Shown: positions 43,222-52,672 of the stretch, piece by piece
Numbering within the stretch: position 1 is the first letter of the stretch
Layout: every line of letters starts with the position of its first letter
NCBI RefSeq assembly: GCF_000515395.1
Contig: NZ_KI911782.1
Coordinates: 1,341,090 to 1,405,089 of the forward strand
From: Jiangella gansuensis DSM 44835
GTDB lineage: Bacteria > Actinomycetota > Actinomycetes > Jiangellales > Jiangellaceae
Direction of reading: 5' to 3'
DNA length: 64,000 nt
Program-made: the position numbers and the translations under genes
The notes under the pieces: model-generated
The model's input: only the letters and a program-made list of their open reading frames with translations
The model's database searches: none
What the model was told of the DNA's origin: nothing

Positions 43222-45312
43222 GTGTCCTCCGTGCGGCTCGTTCCCACCGTCGACGACTTCACCGCCGACACCGTCACCCAGCGGTTCGACGACATGTTCA
43301 ACCCGCCGGGACTGACGAACTTCCTCGGCGCCGTCCAGGTCGACCATGACGTCACCGCCGTGCGCAGCGTGAACTTCGCGCCGGTTTCGCACGGTGACAC
43401 CGTCACGGCGGCGCTGTCGGTTGACGGCCGGCTCTTCCGGTCCTTCGGCGTGCCGGTCTCGGTGCAGTGGCGCCCGGACCGCGTGCTGCGCTCGGCCCGG
43501 CTCGGCGACCTCGCGATCACGACGACGACGGCGGCCCCGCCGGGCGTCCCTGGGGTGGTCGTGGACATCGAGGTTACGAACAGCTCCGACGTGGAGCAGA
43601 CGGTCCGGCTGGGCCTCTCGGTGGCGTCGACGGTCACGCAGGCCGGGCCGTGGCGCGTACCGGAGCCGCCGTCGGAGCCGAACACCCTGGAGCCGGTGGC
43701 CGGCCGGTCCGCGCTGCTGGGCCGGGCATCGTCGTCGGCGGCGGTGAGCATCCAGGGGATCGACGCCGGCGGCGCGTGGGTCCGGGACCGCTCGGTCGAG
43801 GTCGATGCGACGCTCGCGCCCGGAGCGACCTACCGGTTCGGCTACGCGCACGTCATCGGCGTTGCCGAGCAGGAGGTGCTGGCGGCGTACGACGGTCTCG
43901 TCGCCGACGTGCCGGGCGTCGTCGCCGCGGCCCGCGACTCGTGGAACGCCACCCTGCAGGCCGGCTTCACCCCCGGCAACTCCGAGTTCAGCGGTCACGT
44001 GCCGAGCCTGGAGACGTCCAACGACGCGCTGCGCCGGCTGTACTGGTGGGGCGTCCTGGGCGTCATCTGGTTCCGCCGCGACACCCCCGCCAGCGTGCTG
44101 GGCCGCGTCTACGACACGCTGATGCCGCGGTACTGGCAGAGCACCACGTTCATCTGGGACTTCAGCCTCAGCTCGATGATCCACGCGCTGCTCGACCCCG
44201 AGCCGATGCGCCGGCAGATCGAGCACTGGATCGCGCTGGACATCCACCGGCACTTCGGCACCGAATGGCAGACCGGCGGACCGGCCGGCTACTGGTACTC
44301 CGTCAACGACTACGCCATGACCCGGCTGGTCCGCGACTACGTGCGCTGGAACGGCGCACCGGACTTCCTCGACGTGAAGCTGGCCGCGCACGACGGCCCG
44401 GCGCGGCCGGTCGCCGACCACGTCGCCGACTGGGCCACCGCGTGGGAGCAGCTCCGCACCTCGCACCCGCTGGCCGACTACGGCGAGATCGACAACCTCA
44501 TGGAGTGCGTCAGCTCGTATATCCACGAAGTGGCCAGCCTCAACGCCGCCAATGTGTGGTGCATGCGGGCCGCGGCCGAGATCGCCTCGGTGCGTGGTGA
44601 CGACGGCACCGCGGCGGACCTGCGCGCCCGTGCCGATGCCCTGGTGCCGCACGTGCGTGAGCTCTACGTCGAGGGTCAGGGATTCTGGCACGCCCGGCAG
44701 CCCGACGGCCGGATGGTTCCGGTGCGGCACTGCTACGACTTCACCACCGTCGGCATGACCATCGCCGCTGACTTGCCCGAGCGGCAGCGCGCCGAGATGG
44801 CCGAGTTCTTCGTCCGCGAACTGCGCACGCCCGCCTGGATGCGCGCGCTGTCGCCGTACGACGACGACGCCAGCTTCAGCCTGCGCCCCGACCACCAGTG
44901 GAACGGCGCCTACCCGGCCTGGCCCGCCGACGCCGCCCGGTCGCTCATCGAGCTCGGCCACGCCGACGTCGCCGCCGCCTGGCTGCCTGGGCTGGCCCGC
45001 ACCGCCAACCAGGGTCCGCCCGGCCAGGCGCACTTCGTCGAGGAGGCGGGGACGCCAGTGAACGGGGGCGCGGTGAAGTCGCCGCCGCAGTTCCCGTACC
45101 TGATCGACTGGGCGTGCTCGTCCGCGGGCGCCTGGTCGGCACTGGTGGTCGAGGGGTTCTTCGGCGTGCGCCCGGCCGTCGACGGGACGGTGTCGGTGGA
45201 GTCGCGGCTGGCCGCGGTGGACCCCGATGCCCGGCTCCTCGGCCTGCGCATCGGCGACCGGCTCGTGGACGTCGACTCCTCCGGCGTGCTCGCCACTCGC
45301 GCCCCGGAATGA
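43222..45312 (+). CDS. Putative six-hairpin glycoside hydrolase-like enzyme
   Basis: About 696 residues. An N-terminal beta-sandwich-like domain (about 1-240) is followed by an (alpha/alpha)6-barrel-like domain: LYWWGVLGVIWFRRDT, STTFIWDFSLSSMIHALLDP, YSVNDYAMTRLVRDYV, VRHCYDFTTVGMTIA and DHQWNGAYPAWPADAARSLI. The last two resemble the acid and W-x-G segments of clan GH-G enzymes (GH37/GH63). No signal peptide, so it would act on an imported saccharide. GTG at 43222 or 43231 are both possible starts. It is the last gene of the sugar operon and is followed by repeat A3. Confidence 0.65.
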   Translation: MSSVRLVPTVDDFTADTVTQRFDDMFNPPGLTNFLGAVQVDHDVTAVRSVNFAPVSHGDTVTAALSVDGRLFRSFGVPVSVQWRPDRVLRSARLGDLAITTTTAAPPGVPGVVVDIEVTNSSDVEQTVRLGLSVASTVTQAGPWRVPEPPSEPNTLEPVAGRSALLGRASSSAAVSIQGIDAGGAWVRDRSVEVDATLAPGATYRFGYAHVIGVAEQEVLAAYDGLVADVPGVVAAARDSWNATLQAGFTPGNSEFSGHVPSLETSNDALRRLYWWGVLGVIWFRRDTPASVLGRVYDTLMPRYWQSTTFIWDFSLSSMIHALLDPEPMRRQIEHWIALDIHRHFGTEWQTGGPAGYWYSVNDYAMTRLVRDYVRWNGAPDFLDVKLAAHDGPARPVADHVADWATAWEQLRTSHPLADYGEIDNLMECVSSYIHEVASLNAANVWCMRAAAEIASVRGDDGTAADLRARADALVPHVRELYVEGQGFWHARQPDGRMVPVRHCYDFTTVGMTIAADLPERQRAEMAEFFVRELRTPAWMRALSPYDDDASFSLRPDHQWNGAYPAWPADAARSLIELGHADVAAAWLPGLARTANQGPPGQAHFVEEAGTPVNGGAVKSPPQFPYLIDWACSSAGAWSALVVEGFFGVRPAVDGTVSVESRLAAVDPDARLLGLRIGDRLVDVDSSGVLATRAPE

Positions 45313-45384
45313 TCACGTTCGGCATGGGTGTGTTCGCTGCACCAGGAATGCCTGCCTGGTGCAGCGGGAGAACGCCTGGGGTGA
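45303..45384. repeat. Repeat family A, copy A3
   Basis: The left arm CCCGGAATGATCACGTTCGG is close to A2, but the right arm has diverged to CAGCGGGAGAACGCCTGGGG, a form shared with A4. The inner hairpin CTGCACCAGG/CCTGGTGCAG is intact with a compensatory pair change relative to A2. It lies between convergent genes and includes the stop codon region of the glycosidase-like gene. Confidence 0.8.
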
Positions 45385-45417
45385 GCCGGGCGAAACGCCA
45401 ATAATCACGGTCCGGAG

Positions 45418-46437
45418 TCAGTCGTTGCAGCGGTCCAGGAGCAGGTGCTCGCCGGCCCCGGTGACAGTGACGGTGCCTGCCCCGGCGCCGCTGAGGACGA
45501 CCCGCCGGGCCGGGACGCCGTCGATGTCGGTGGTGACGTCGCTGTCCGGCGCCGGCGCTTCGGCGAACGCCGCCTCGGCCAGATGCTCGACATAGGCGTC
45601 GACGGCGGTGTCGAGGTCCGCACGGTCGGTGATGCGCACGACGGCGACGAACCCACCGGTGGCGCAGGTGGACATCACCGCTGGTGCTACCAGCGCGAAC
45701 CCGTCCAGCAGCCGGTACTCCTCGCCGCTGGGCGCGAACGGCTCGCCGATCGGATCGCCCGCGGCGGGCAGCTGGGGTAGTGGCGGCGGGGTCACCGGCG
45801 ACTCCGCGTCCGGTGGCGGCGCCGGTGCCTCCAGGTCGGGCAGCGGCGACGACGGAGTGTCGTGGACCTCCGTCACCTGGACGAACGACAGGTACGGGTC
45901 GGCGTGTTCGCTGACGACGAGGCGCAGGTCCAGCCGGTGCCCGTCCGGGCCGAAGGCGTGCGCCGCACACTCCAGCGACAGCGACCCGTCCGCGGGCACG
46001 TCCGGTGAGCCCAGCGGCCACCGATCACCCACCGCGTCCGGGTAGGTGACGTCGGCGACCTCGCAGAACGCCGGGTCGGCGTCCTCGTCCGGGTGGTAGG
46101 CGAGCGGCTCCAGGCCGGCCGCCGACAGCTGCCCGACGAGGCCGGCGAACGCCGCGACCGGGTCGCCGGTCACCAGCAACAGGGCGTCGACCCCGGCGAC
46201 CGCACCACCCGGTGCGTCGGCGTACCCGAACGGCGTTTCGAGCAGCAGCGTGCCCGGCGGCGTCGACAGCTGCGTGGTGATCGGCGTGCCGGGCGGCTCA
46301 CCCGTCGGTGTGCCGCCACCGCCGCTCCTGCCACCGCCGCCCTCGTCGGCGCCGGTGTGATGCTGCGCGGAGCCGCCGCCACACGCCGTCGTCAGCGCCA
46401 CGACGACCAGCAGAGCCGGAACGACGGCCGCGCGCAT
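45418..46437 (-). CDS. Lipoprotein of unknown function
   Basis: 339 residues. The signal peptide ends in LTTAC, giving a lipidated cysteine, then a Gly-rich linker GGGGRSGGGG. Two similar-looking regions follow (SAAGLEPLAYHPDEDADPAF and the C-terminal ITDRADLDTAVDAYVEHLAE) separated by a Pro-rich stretch APAPPPDAESPVTPPPLP. No family is recognised. The gene begins 15 bp after mrp on the same strand, so the two are probably cotranscribed, although no functional link is evident. Confidence 0.6.
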   Translation of the reverse strand: MRAAVVPALLVVVALTTACGGGSAQHHTGADEGGGGRSGGGGTPTGEPPGTPITTQLSTPPGTLLLETPFGYADAPGGAVAGVDALLLVTGDPVAAFAGLVGQLSAAGLEPLAYHPDEDADPAFCEVADVTYPDAVGDRWPLGSPDVPADGSLSLECAAHAFGPDGHRLDLRLVVSEHADPYLSFVQVTEVHDTPSSPLPDLEAPAPPPDAESPVTPPPLPQLPAAGDPIGEPFAPSGEEYRLLDGFALVAPAVMSTCATGGFVAVVRITDRADLDTAVDAYVEHLAEAAFAEAPAPDSDVTTDIDGVPARRVVLSGAGAGTVTVTGAGEHLLLDRCND

Positions 46438-46452
46438 ACCGCAGGGCCGCCG

Positions 46453-47601
46453 TCAGCCCGCGGGGGAGAGGCTCAACGACATGCCGGCGAGCCCGCGCTG
46501 CCGGTGCGACAGCCGCCGGGCGATCTCGCGCAGCGCCTGCGCGCCCGGGACGTCCGGCTCGCCGAGCACGAGCGGGTGACCGGAGTCGCCGCCCTCGCGC
46601 AGCCGGGTGTCGAGCGGGATCTCGCCCAGCAGCGGGACCGCGGTGCCCAGGCGGCGCGACAGGCCGTCGGCGACCCGCTGGCCGCCGCCGCTGCCGAACA
46701 CCTCGAGCCGGTGCGCCGGGCCGCAGTGCGGACACGGCAGGAAGGACATGTTCTCGATGACGCCGGCCACCTGCTGGTGCGTCTGGATGGCGATGGACCC
46801 AGCCCGCTCGGCGACCTCCGCGGCGGCGAGCTGCGGCGTCGTCACGACGAGGATCTCGGCGTTGGGCAGCAGCTGCGCCAGCGAGATGGCGACGTCGCCG
46901 GTGCCCGGCGGCAGGTCGAGCAGCAGGACGTCGAGGTCGCCCCAGTAGACGTCGGTCAGGAACTGTTGCAGCGCCCGGTGCAGCATGGGGCCGCGCCAGG
47001 CGACCGGGATGTCGCGGTCGGGCTTGAACATCTCGGTGGAGATGAGCTTCACCCCGTGCGCCGGCACCGGCATGATCATCTTCTCGACGACGGTGGGCTG
47101 CGAGCCCTCGACACCGAACATCCGCGGGATCGAGTGGCCGTAGATGTCGGCGTCCACCAGGCCGACGCGGACACCGTCGGCGGCCATCGCGGCGGCCAGG
47201 TTGGCCGTCACCGACGACTTGCCGACGCCGCCCTTGCCCGACGCGACGGCATAGACCCGGGTGAGCGAGCCGGGCTTGACGAACGGGATCTCCCGCTCCG
47301 GCTGGCCGCCGCGCAACTGCTTCGACAGCTCCGCGCGCTGCTCCTGCGACATGACGTCGAGCACGACGTCAGCGGACGTGGTTCCCTGCAGCGCCATGAC
47401 CGCGGCGGTGACGTCACGGATGATCGTCTCGCGCAGTGGACAGCCGGAGACGGTGAGGTAGATCTCGACGGTGACCCGGCCGTCGGGCGCCACGTCGACC
47501 GACTTCACCATCTTCAGCTCGGTGATGGGCCGCTTGATCTCTGGGTCCTTGACGGTGGCCAGGGCCGCGGTGACGTCCTCGACGGTTGGGAGCGCGCTCA
47601 T
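46453..47601 (-). CDS. mrp: Mrp/NBP35-type iron-sulfur carrier ATPase
   Basis: 382 residues. An N-terminal MIP18/DUF59 domain (VKDPEIKRPITELKMVKSVD) is fused to a P-loop ATPase with the deviant Walker A SGKGGVGKSS (121-130), VDADIYGHSIP, LLLDLPPGTGD and the CPHC pair that binds a bridging 4Fe-4S cluster. It assembles and delivers Fe-S clusters. ATG start. It corresponds to Rv1229c, extending the shared order from sigE-htrA-tatB. Confidence 0.92.
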   Translation of the reverse strand: MSALPTVEDVTAALATVKDPEIKRPITELKMVKSVDVAPDGRVTVEIYLTVSGCPLRETIIRDVTAAVMALQGTTSADVVLDVMSQEQRAELSKQLRGGQPEREIPFVKPGSLTRVYAVASGKGGVGKSSVTANLAAAMAADGVRVGLVDADIYGHSIPRMFGVEGSQPTVVEKMIMPVPAHGVKLISTEMFKPDRDIPVAWRGPMLHRALQQFLTDVYWGDLDVLLLDLPPGTGDVAISLAQLLPNAEILVVTTPQLAAAEVAERAGSIAIQTHQQVAGVIENMSFLPCPHCGPAHRLEVFGSGGGQRVADGLSRRLGTAVPLLGEIPLDTRLREGGDSGHPLVLGEPDVPGAQALREIARRLSHRQRGLAGMSLSLSPAG

Positions 47602-47694
47602 ATGCCGATGCTACGTCCGTCCCGCGAAGCGCACGGAGCGTGTCCCGCGCTTCTGCGCGACGTCCGCCCGGCGGGCGCCTACTATCTGGACGAC

Positions 47695-48150
47695 ATGACG
47701 GCCAGCAAGGACACCGACCAATGGGTCACGCCCGAGCAGTTCGAGGTGTGGCGCCAGTTCATCCGGGTGCAGTCCCGGGTGCTGAGGAAGCTCGAAGCCG
47801 ACCTGCTCGAGCATCACAACCTGCCGCTGGCCTGGTACGACGTCCTGGTCCGGCTGCTGGAGGCCGACGAGCGCCGGCTGCGCATGAGCGAACTGGCCGA
47901 CCGGGTGATGCTCTCGCCCAGCGGCCTGACTCGGCTGGTGGACCGGATGGTGGACGAGGGCCTGGTGTCCCGGACGCCCGCCGAAGGCGACGGCCGCGGG
48001 TTCTACGCCGTGCTCACCGAGACCGGCTACGAGCGGCTGCGCGATGCCAGCGGCACTCACCTGCGCGGCGTCCACGAGTACGTCGTCGGGCGCTTCGACG
48101 AGCAGGAGCTGGCCATGCTCACGTCGCTCCTGCGCCGCATCGAGGCGTGA
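47695..48150 (+). CDS. MarR-family transcriptional regulator
   Basis: 151 residues: a dimerisation helix (FEVWRQFIRVQSRVLRKLEA), the winged helix-turn-helix LRMSELADRVMLSPSGLTRL with wing RTPAEGDGRGFYAVLTETG, and the C-terminal helix FDEQELAMLTSLLRRIEA. TACTAT at 47680-47685 is a plausible -10 box so close to the ATG that the transcript may be leaderless; no ribosome site is visible. It is divergent from mrp. Effector and targets unknown. Confidence 0.85.
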   Translation: MTASKDTDQWVTPEQFEVWRQFIRVQSRVLRKLEADLLEHHNLPLAWYDVLVRLLEADERRLRMSELADRVMLSPSGLTRLVDRMVDEGLVSRTPAEGDGRGFYAVLTETGYERLRDASGTHLRGVHEYVVGRFDEQELAMLTSLLRRIEA

Positions 48151-48167
48151 CGCCGTCCTCCACCGGC

Positions 48168-48246
48168 CCCCAAATGATCACGTCCGGCATGGGTGTTCCC
48201 GCTCCACCACGAATGCTTGCCTAGGGCAGCGGGAGAACGCCTGGGG
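48168..48246. repeat. Repeat family A, copy A4
   Basis: CCCCAAATGATCACGTCCGG opens the left arm; the inner part CTCCACCACGAATGCTTGCC is degenerate and the right arm ends CAGCGGGAGAACGCCTGGGG as in A3. It lies 18 bp behind the marR gene, with the next gene on the same strand 160 bp away. Confidence 0.75.
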
Positions 48247-48377
48247 CCTGGCCTGGCGCAAAGCGCCGTGAGCCTGACATCTCGGGCACATCGTGCCTAT
48301 TGACATCGGCGGGCATGATCTCTAGCTTCGGCGGAAAGCCTTTACCCACCCGTCCGCCTGGCGTTCTCCAGCCGGTT

Positions 48378-48391
48378 GGAAGGCGCTTTCC
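48378..48391 (+). promoter_or_regulatory. LacI-type operator before the ThuA/sugar dehydrogenase gene
   Basis: GGAAGGCGCTTTCC is a near-perfect palindrome with the central CG-containing symmetry of LacI/GalR-family operators. It lies 16 bp before the start codon, just upstream of AAGGAGG, where a repressor would block transcription. No LacI-type regulator gene is in the window. Confidence 0.55.
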
Positions 48392-48406
48392 GGTCAAGGA
48401 GGCCCG

Positions 48407-51400
48407 ATGAGCCATCGCCGTCGCCACCGTCCCCGTCATCGCAGCCGTCTTCTCGCCGTCGCCGCGGCGATGGCGCTGTGGCTCACCGCGCTCATCGGTG
48501 GGACCAGCGCGGTCGCGCAGGAGGAACCAGGTGAACCACGGTTCCGGGCGCTCGTGTTCTCCAAGGTCACGAACTTCTACCACCAGTCGATCCCGGCCGG
48601 ACAGGCGCTGATCGAGCAGCTCGGCGCCGAGCACGACTTCGAGGTCGTCACCACGGACGACTCCGCGATCTTCAACGACGCCGACCTGGCCACCTTCGAC
48701 GTCGTGATCTTCAATAACACCAACTCGACCCCGCAGAGCGGCGACCTGCTCAACGCCGACCAGCGGGCCGCGTTCCAGCGCTACATCCAGGCCGGCGGCG
48801 GGTTCACCGGCCTGCATGCGGCGACCGCGGCCGAGCGGGACTGGGCGTGGTACGAGGGCCTGGTGGGGTCGATCTTCACGAACCACCCGCCGGGCCAGAA
48901 CCCCGACGGGACGATCAACGGGCGGGTCAAGGTCACCGATCGGGTGCATCCGTCGACGGCGAACCTTCCGGAGCTCTGGGAGTTCGAGGAGGAGTGGTAC
49001 AACTGGAACCAGCGCGTCGTCGGTGACGTGCATGTGCTGACCTGGGTCGACACCAAGGTCGGCATCGCGGGGCTGACCGAGGGACCGAACCACCCGTTCT
49101 CCTGGTGCCAGGTCTACGACGGCGGCCGCTCCTGGTACACCGCCGGCGGCCACTCGCCCGCGGCGTTCGAGGACGCCGAGTTCGTCGAGCACCTGCGCGG
49201 CGGCATCGAATGGGCCGCGGGCGCGGCCGAGGGCGACTGCGGCGGCACCGTCGAGGCCAGCTTCGACAAGGTCCAGATCGCCGGAAACCCGGCCGACCCG
49301 ATGGCCCTTGGTTTCCTCTCCGCCGACGAGGTCGTCTTCGTCGAGCGTGGCGGCGCGGTGAAGGTCATCGACCAGACGACGCTCGACGTCACCACCGCCG
49401 GCACCGTCGACGTCTACACGCCGGACTCCGACGGGCTGCTCGGCGTCGCCGTCGACCCGGACTTCGCCACCAACCGCTGGATCTACCTCACCTACTCGCA
49501 CGCCACCGAGGCGAAGATCCAGATCTCCCGCTTCACCGTCACCGAGGACAACGTGCTGGACAAGGCGTCCGAACAGGTGCTGGTGGAGATCCCGACCTAC
49601 CGCGGCATGAACCGCGCCGGCGTGCACATGGGCGGCGCCATGGACTTCGACGCGGCCGGCAACCTGTATGTCGCGATCGGCGACAACATCGACCCGTTCG
49701 AGTCCAGTGGCTACACGCCCATCGACGAGCGGCCCGGCCGCGCCCACTTCGACGCGCAGTCGACGTCGGCCAACACGGCCGACCTGCGCGGCAAGCTGAT
49801 CCGGATCACGCCCACCGACGACGGCGGCTACACGGTCCCGGACGGCAACCTCTTCGATCCCGCGACGCACGACCCCGCGCAAGCCCGCCCGGAGATCTAC
49901 GCCATGGGCTTCCGCAACCCGTTCCGGTTCCGCGTCGACGACGCCACCGGTCACGTCATGCTGGGGGAGCACTCGCCGGACGCGCGCAACAACAGCGCAA
50001 CCCGCGGCCCGCAGGCACACGGCGAATGGAACCTCATCACCGAAGCCGGCAACTACGGCTGGCCGTACTGCATCGGTCCGAACCGGCCGTTCCACGACTA
50101 CGACTTCGCCGCCGGTGCCGCGGGCGCCGCCTTCGACTGTGCCGCGCCGGTCAACGACTCGCCGAACAACACCGGCCTGCGCGAGCTCCCGCCGGTGCAG
50201 GGCGCGACCATGTTCCAGAACTACGGTGCGACGCCGGAGTGGCCGGAGTTCGGCACCGGCGGCATCGCACCGCACGGCGGCCCCGTCTACGACTACGACC
50301 CTGAGCTGGACTCCGACACGAAGTTCCCCGAGTTCTACGACGGCAAGTGGTTCATCTCCGAATGGGACCGGCGCTGGATCAAGACCGTCTCGGTGCTGCG
50401 GGAGGACCACCAAGGTGACCGCTACCCGTCGGCGGCGACCGGCGACGTCTACTCCGTCGACCCCTGGGGCATCGACCAGACCTGGATCCGGCCGATGGAC
50501 ATGGACTTCGGCCCGGACGGTTCGCTGTACGTCATCAAGTGGGGCAGCAACTTCGGTGGCGCCCTGCGCGGTGAACCCAACGACGACTCCGGCATCTACC
50601 GCATCGACTACGTGGCCGGGGACCGGCCGCCGACGGCACACGCGTCGGCCGACCCGGGCGACGGGCAGGCGCCGCTGGCGGTGCAGTTCTCCAGCGAGGG
50701 CAGCGGTCACCCGCTCGGTCTGCCGGTCACCTTCCACTGGGACTTCGGCGACGGTGCGACCTCCACCGAGCCGAACCCGGCGCACACGTACACGGCCAAC
50801 GGCGAGTACACGGCCCGGCTCACCGTCACCGACGAGGAAGGCCGCACAGCGCGGGCCGTGGTGCCGATCGTGGTGGGCAACACCCGGCCGGTCGTGACGG
50901 CGGCGTATCCGCCGGGCGGCGGGTTCTTCGAGTTCGGTGACACGGTGCCATACCGGTTCGAGGTGACCGACGCCGAGGACGGATCGATCGCCGACGGCGG
51001 CGTGGCCTGCGAGGACGTGGTGTTGCAGACGCTGCTGGGGCACGACGAGCACGCCCACCCGCTGGAGGAGTTCCAGGGCTGCGAGGGCGCGGCGCCGACC
51101 ATGACCGACGGAGGTCACGGCGGTGACGTCAACCTCTACTACGTCCTGAAGGGCGTGTACGTGGACGGCGGCGGCGACGGCGTCGGCACACTCACCGGCG
51201 CCACGGACGTCGAGCTGCGAACCAAGTTCACCGAGGCGGAGTACTACGACGGCAACAGCGGCGTCACCCCGCTGGCCCGCTCCGGCGCGAGCGCCGGGGT
51301 CCGGCTGGGCGAGATCCGGCCCGGGGACTGGGTGTCGTACGACCCGGTCAACTTCCTCGGCATCGACTCGGTGACCGTCGGGGCGTCCTCCGGCGGCCAG

Positions 51401-52534
51401 GGCGGCGTGATCGAGCTGCGGCGCGACGCCCCCGACGGTGAGCTGCTGGGCAGCGTCGAGGTGCTCAGCACCGGCAACTGGGAGACCGTCCAGGAGCTGA
51501 CGGTGCCGCTCAGCGACCCGGGGGAGTCGTTCGAACTGTTCATGGTGTTCCAGGCGAGGGACGGGTACACCGCGAGCGGCCCGGACCTGCTCTCCGTCGA
51601 CTGGCTGGACTTCCACGGGCCGGGCGTCGCCGAGCCGCCGGTGCCGTGCGAGGTCCGCGACGACGAGTTCGACGGCGACTCCCTCGGCGCCTGCCCCTGG
51701 AACCGCATCATCCGGCCGGCCGAGGACGACTACCGGGTCGCCGACGGACGGTTGTGGGTGAACACCACCTCCGGCGGCAACTACGGCGCCAACAACACCC
51801 CGCCGGTGCAGAACCAGTTCCTGCAGACCGTCGACCCGGACGAGGACTGGCTGATCGAGACGAAGGTGCACGCGCCCCTGGAGCAGCGCTACCAGCAGGT
51901 CGGCCTGCAGTACTACCAGGACGACGGCACCTACGTGAAGCTGGACCTGGTGGCGGACAACCTGCCCGGCGAGGAGCGTGCGCTGCGGGTGGAGCTGCGG
52001 TCGGAGACGAACGACGTGCCGTCGCCGGTGCAACCGCACCTCCAGCCGGCACCGGCCAACCCGGGGGACGAATGGTGGTTCCGGCTGCAGAAGTCGGGCG
52101 ACATGTTCACCGGCTGGGTCAGCGTCGACGGCGTCAGCTGGACCGAGCTGCCGGAACCGGTGCAGAACAGCGCCATCACCAACGGCGGGTTCGGTCCGCT
52201 GCACCAGGGCCGCGGGCAGACCTCCCCGGTCGAGGTCGGCTTCGACCACTTCGCGGTGAACCCCGACGTCGAGCCGCCGGCCTGCCCGTCGCCGGACCAG
52301 CGCGCGACGGTCGTCGTCGGCGACGTCGACAGCGGGGTGCCGAACCGGGTGCTCGACGACGGCTGCACCGTCGGCGACCTGATCCTGGACGACGCGGAGT
52401 GGCCCGACCACGCCGAGTTCGTCCGGCACGTCGGTGAGGTCCTGGACCGGCCGGAGGCGGCGGCGCTGATCTCCGCGCGGGAACGGCGCGACATCCTGCG
52501 AGCCGCGCTCGCCAGCGACGTCGGCCGGGGCTGA
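48407..52534 (+). CDS. Secreted multidomain protein: ThuA, sugar dehydrogenase propeller, PKD, carbohydrate-binding and DUF1349-like domains
   Basis: 1375 residues, the largest protein here. A signal peptide (to about residue 38, SAVAQ) is followed by a ThuA-like domain (about 45-285, LVFSKVTNFYHQSIPAGQAL and GGFTGLHAATAAERDWAWYE), a beta-propeller of the glucose/sorbosone dehydrogenase type (about 290-735, LLGVAVDPDFATNRWIYLTY and IYAMGFRNPFRFRVDDATG), a PKD domain (FHWDFGDGATSTEPNPAHTY), a CBM6-like region (about 905-1060) and a DUF1349-like jelly roll (about 1075-1290, DEFDGDSLGACPWNRIIRP). Probably binds and oxidises polysaccharide-derived sugars outside the cell. AAGGAGG precedes the ATG. 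Confidence 0.85.
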   Translation: MSHRRRHRPRHRSRLLAVAAAMALWLTALIGGTSAVAQEEPGEPRFRALVFSKVTNFYHQSIPAGQALIEQLGAEHDFEVVTTDDSAIFNDADLATFDVVIFNNTNSTPQSGDLLNADQRAAFQRYIQAGGGFTGLHAATAAERDWAWYEGLVGSIFTNHPPGQNPDGTINGRVKVTDRVHPSTANLPELWEFEEEWYNWNQRVVGDVHVLTWVDTKVGIAGLTEGPNHPFSWCQVYDGGRSWYTAGGHSPAAFEDAEFVEHLRGGIEWAAGAAEGDCGGTVEASFDKVQIAGNPADPMALGFLSADEVVFVERGGAVKVIDQTTLDVTTAGTVDVYTPDSDGLLGVAVDPDFATNRWIYLTYSHATEAKIQISRFTVTEDNVLDKASEQVLVEIPTYRGMNRAGVHMGGAMDFDAAGNLYVAIGDNIDPFESSGYTPIDERPGRAHFDAQSTSANTADLRGKLIRITPTDDGGYTVPDGNLFDPATHDPAQARPEIYAMGFRNPFRFRVDDATGHVMLGEHSPDARNNSATRGPQAHGEWNLITEAGNYGWPYCIGPNRPFHDYDFAAGAAGAAFDCAAPVNDSPNNTGLRELPPVQGATMFQNYGATPEWPEFGTGGIAPHGGPVYDYDPELDSDTKFPEFYDGKWFISEWDRRWIKTVSVLREDHQGDRYPSAATGDVYSVDPWGIDQTWIRPMDMDFGPDGSLYVIKWGSNFGGALRGEPNDDSGIYRIDYVAGDRPPTAHASADPGDGQAPLAVQFSSEGSGHPLGLPVTFHWDFGDGATSTEPNPAHTYTANGEYTARLTVTDEEGRTARAVVPIVVGNTRPVVTAAYPPGGGFFEFGDTVPYRFEVTDAEDGSIADGGVACEDVVLQTLLGHDEHAHPLEEFQGCEGAAPTMTDGGHGGDVNLYYVLKGVYVDGGGDGVGTLTGATDVELRTKFTEAEYYDGNSGVTPLARSGASAGVRLGEIRPGDWVSYDPVNFLGIDSVTVGASSGGQGGVIELRRDAPDGELLGSVEVLSTGNWETVQELTVPLSDPGESFELFMVFQARDGYTASGPDLLSVDWLDFHGPGVAEPPVPCEVRDDEFDGDSLGACPWNRIIRPAEDDYRVADGRLWVNTTSGGNYGANNTPPVQNQFLQTVDPDEDWLIETKVHAPLEQRYQQVGLQYYQDDGTYVKLDLVADNLPGEERALRVELRSETNDVPSPVQPHLQPAPANPGDEWWFRLQKSGDMFTGWVSVDGVSWTELPEPVQNSAITNGGFGPLHQGRGQTSPVEVGFDHFAVNPDVEPPACPSPDQRATVVVGDVDSGVPNRVLDDGCTVGDLILDDAEWPDHAEFVRHVGEVLDRPEAAALISARERRDILRAALASDVGRG

Positions 52535-52539
52535 GGCTC

Positions 52540-52634
52540 GGAAATGATCACGTCCACCATGCGTACACCCGCCTCATCAGGCAAGCATGCCTGGGGGAGC
52601 GAACACACCCATGGTGGACGTGATCATTTGGGGG
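52540..52634. repeat. Repeat family A, copy A5
   Basis: Perfect 20-bp arms, AAATGATCACGTCCACCATG (52542-52561) and its inverse (52610-52629). The inner segment CAGGCAAGCATGCCTG forms a second palindrome. Compared with A2, CCACCATG replaces TCGGCATG on both arms, so pairing was kept while the sequence changed. It lies between convergent genes. Confidence 0.9.
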
Positions 52635-52672
52635 GCGTCCGGCGGTGGGGTGTCGGCCGGCGCCGTCGGACG

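Noticed and set aside
46093-48150. Long plus-strand frame read as a 685-residue protein ending in MarR
   Set aside because: Only the last 151 residues have family character; the rest is antisense to mrp and the lipoprotein. Start placed at 47695.
48221-52429. Open frame of 1402 codons on the minus strand opposite the ThuA/dehydrogenase gene
   Set aside because: Composition is Arg/Val/Gly/Asp-rich without any motif, as expected of an antisense frame in very GC-rich DNA; the plus-strand frame has a signal peptide, ribosome site and recognisable domains.
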